64,000 nt of DNA from Thermohalobaculum sp963822985 (GTDB lineage: Bacteria > Pseudomonadota > Alphaproteobacteria > Rhodobacterales > Rhodobacteraceae): positions 186,001 to 250,000 of the forward strand of contig CAWGJU010000015.1 of the NCBI GenBank assembly GCA_963822985.1, in the 5' to 3' direction. Below are positions 63,931-64,000 of this stretch, piece after piece. Under the pieces are notes generated by a model. The model ran no database searches. It had not been told where the DNA came from and saw nothing but the letters and a program-made list of their open reading frames with translations. Position 1 is the stretch's first letter, and the number at the start of each line of letters is the position of its first letter. The position numbers were made by a program, and so were the translations under genes.

Positions 63931-64000
63931 ATGGACGGACAGTGTCTCTGCGGCGCCGTGCGCTTTCATGGCGAGCCCAAGCGCGAGCGCGGCGCCAGCG
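63931..64000 (+). CDS. GFA/CENP-V-type protein, 5' end
   Basis: The last 70 bases encode MDGQCLCGAVRFHGEPKRER with GGAGGAAAC just before the ATG. The CLCGAVRF start is the first zinc-binding motif of the GFA (glutathione-dependent formaldehyde-activating-like) family. The rest is outside the window. Confidence 0.6.
   Translation, partial: MDGQCLCGAVRFHGEPKRERGAS

Noticed and set aside
1..64000. CRISPR arrays, insertion sequences, prophage or integrase genes, tRNA and rRNA genes
   Set aside because: None seen by eye: no regularly spaced repeats, no transposase or integrase motifs, no cloverleaf-like or rRNA-like stretch.

Overview
The window is one contiguous stretch of a GC-rich (roughly 70%) alphaproteobacterial chromosome. 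It carries a large part of a photosynthesis gene cluster (about 10.2-36.1 kb) flanked by ordinary metabolic genes. The purple-bacterial assignment rests on LH1 (pufB, pufA), a type II reaction centre (pufL, pufM) with a tetraheme cytochrome (pufC), chlorophyllide a reductase (bchXYZ), bacteriochlorophyll synthase (bchG), geranylgeranyl reductase (bchP), Mg-chelatase subunits (bchI, bchD) with bchO, and the crtE/F/B/I/C/D set expected for spirilloxanthin-type carotenoids. A TrcR/DUF1013 cell-cycle regulator and a DUF1178 protein also fit the Alphaproteobacteria. Not seen here: crtA, puhA, ppsR, bchFNBHLM, acsF/bchE and LH2 genes. The cluster therefore continues elsewhere or is split.

Layout. 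0-9.6 kb: end of a GltB-like N-methylglutamate-synthase-type subunit with a type III glutamine/gamma-glutamylmethylamide synthetase (suggesting methylamine use), an MFS transporter, a four-domain rhodanese convergent with a thiol dioxygenase-like cupin, cysteine synthase, and an MBL/receiver-like/GAF fusion. 9.8-13.9 kb: a Flp-pilin-like small protein, a regulatory region with perfect TGT-N12-ACA (PpsR/CrtJ-type) palindromes, then bchG-pucC/bch2-bchP, overlapping end to start. 14.2-24.1 kb, minus strand: bchC-bchX-orf72-bchY-bchZ-pufQ-pufB-pufA-pufL-pufM-pufC, tightly coupled, with a strong pufA-pufL stem-loop, a terminator after pufC and a membrane HhH protein beyond it. 24.1-36.1 kb: crtE-crtF (minus) divergent from crtD-crtC (plus); crtI-crtB-tspO-small ORF (minus) divergent from bchI-bchD-bchO (plus).

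36-64 kb: NYN/LOTUS nuclease-like protein, 3-hydroxyacyl-CoA dehydrogenase, PhoR-like kinase, Fe(III)-type binding protein, a PEP-mutase-family enzyme coupled to an NMT1/SsuA-type ABC importer, an SDR without its catalytic residues, SppA-like peptidase with TrcR, a DgcA-like flavoenzyme with a threonine dehydratase and a haloacid dehalogenase, lytic transglycosylase, dapA, a hydrolase/membrane fusion, an SHMT-like enzyme, uppP, gltD and the start of a GFA-type gene.

Quality caveat: many clearly conserved genes are broken by single-base frame changes, mostly apparent one-base insertions outside homopolymers, densest from 10 to 36 kb. Two genes carry an in-frame TAG in the same 9-base context. 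I treat these as probable sequence errors and annotate the full gene extents, but raw reads are needed to exclude real decay. Regulatory calls come from motif reading by eye.
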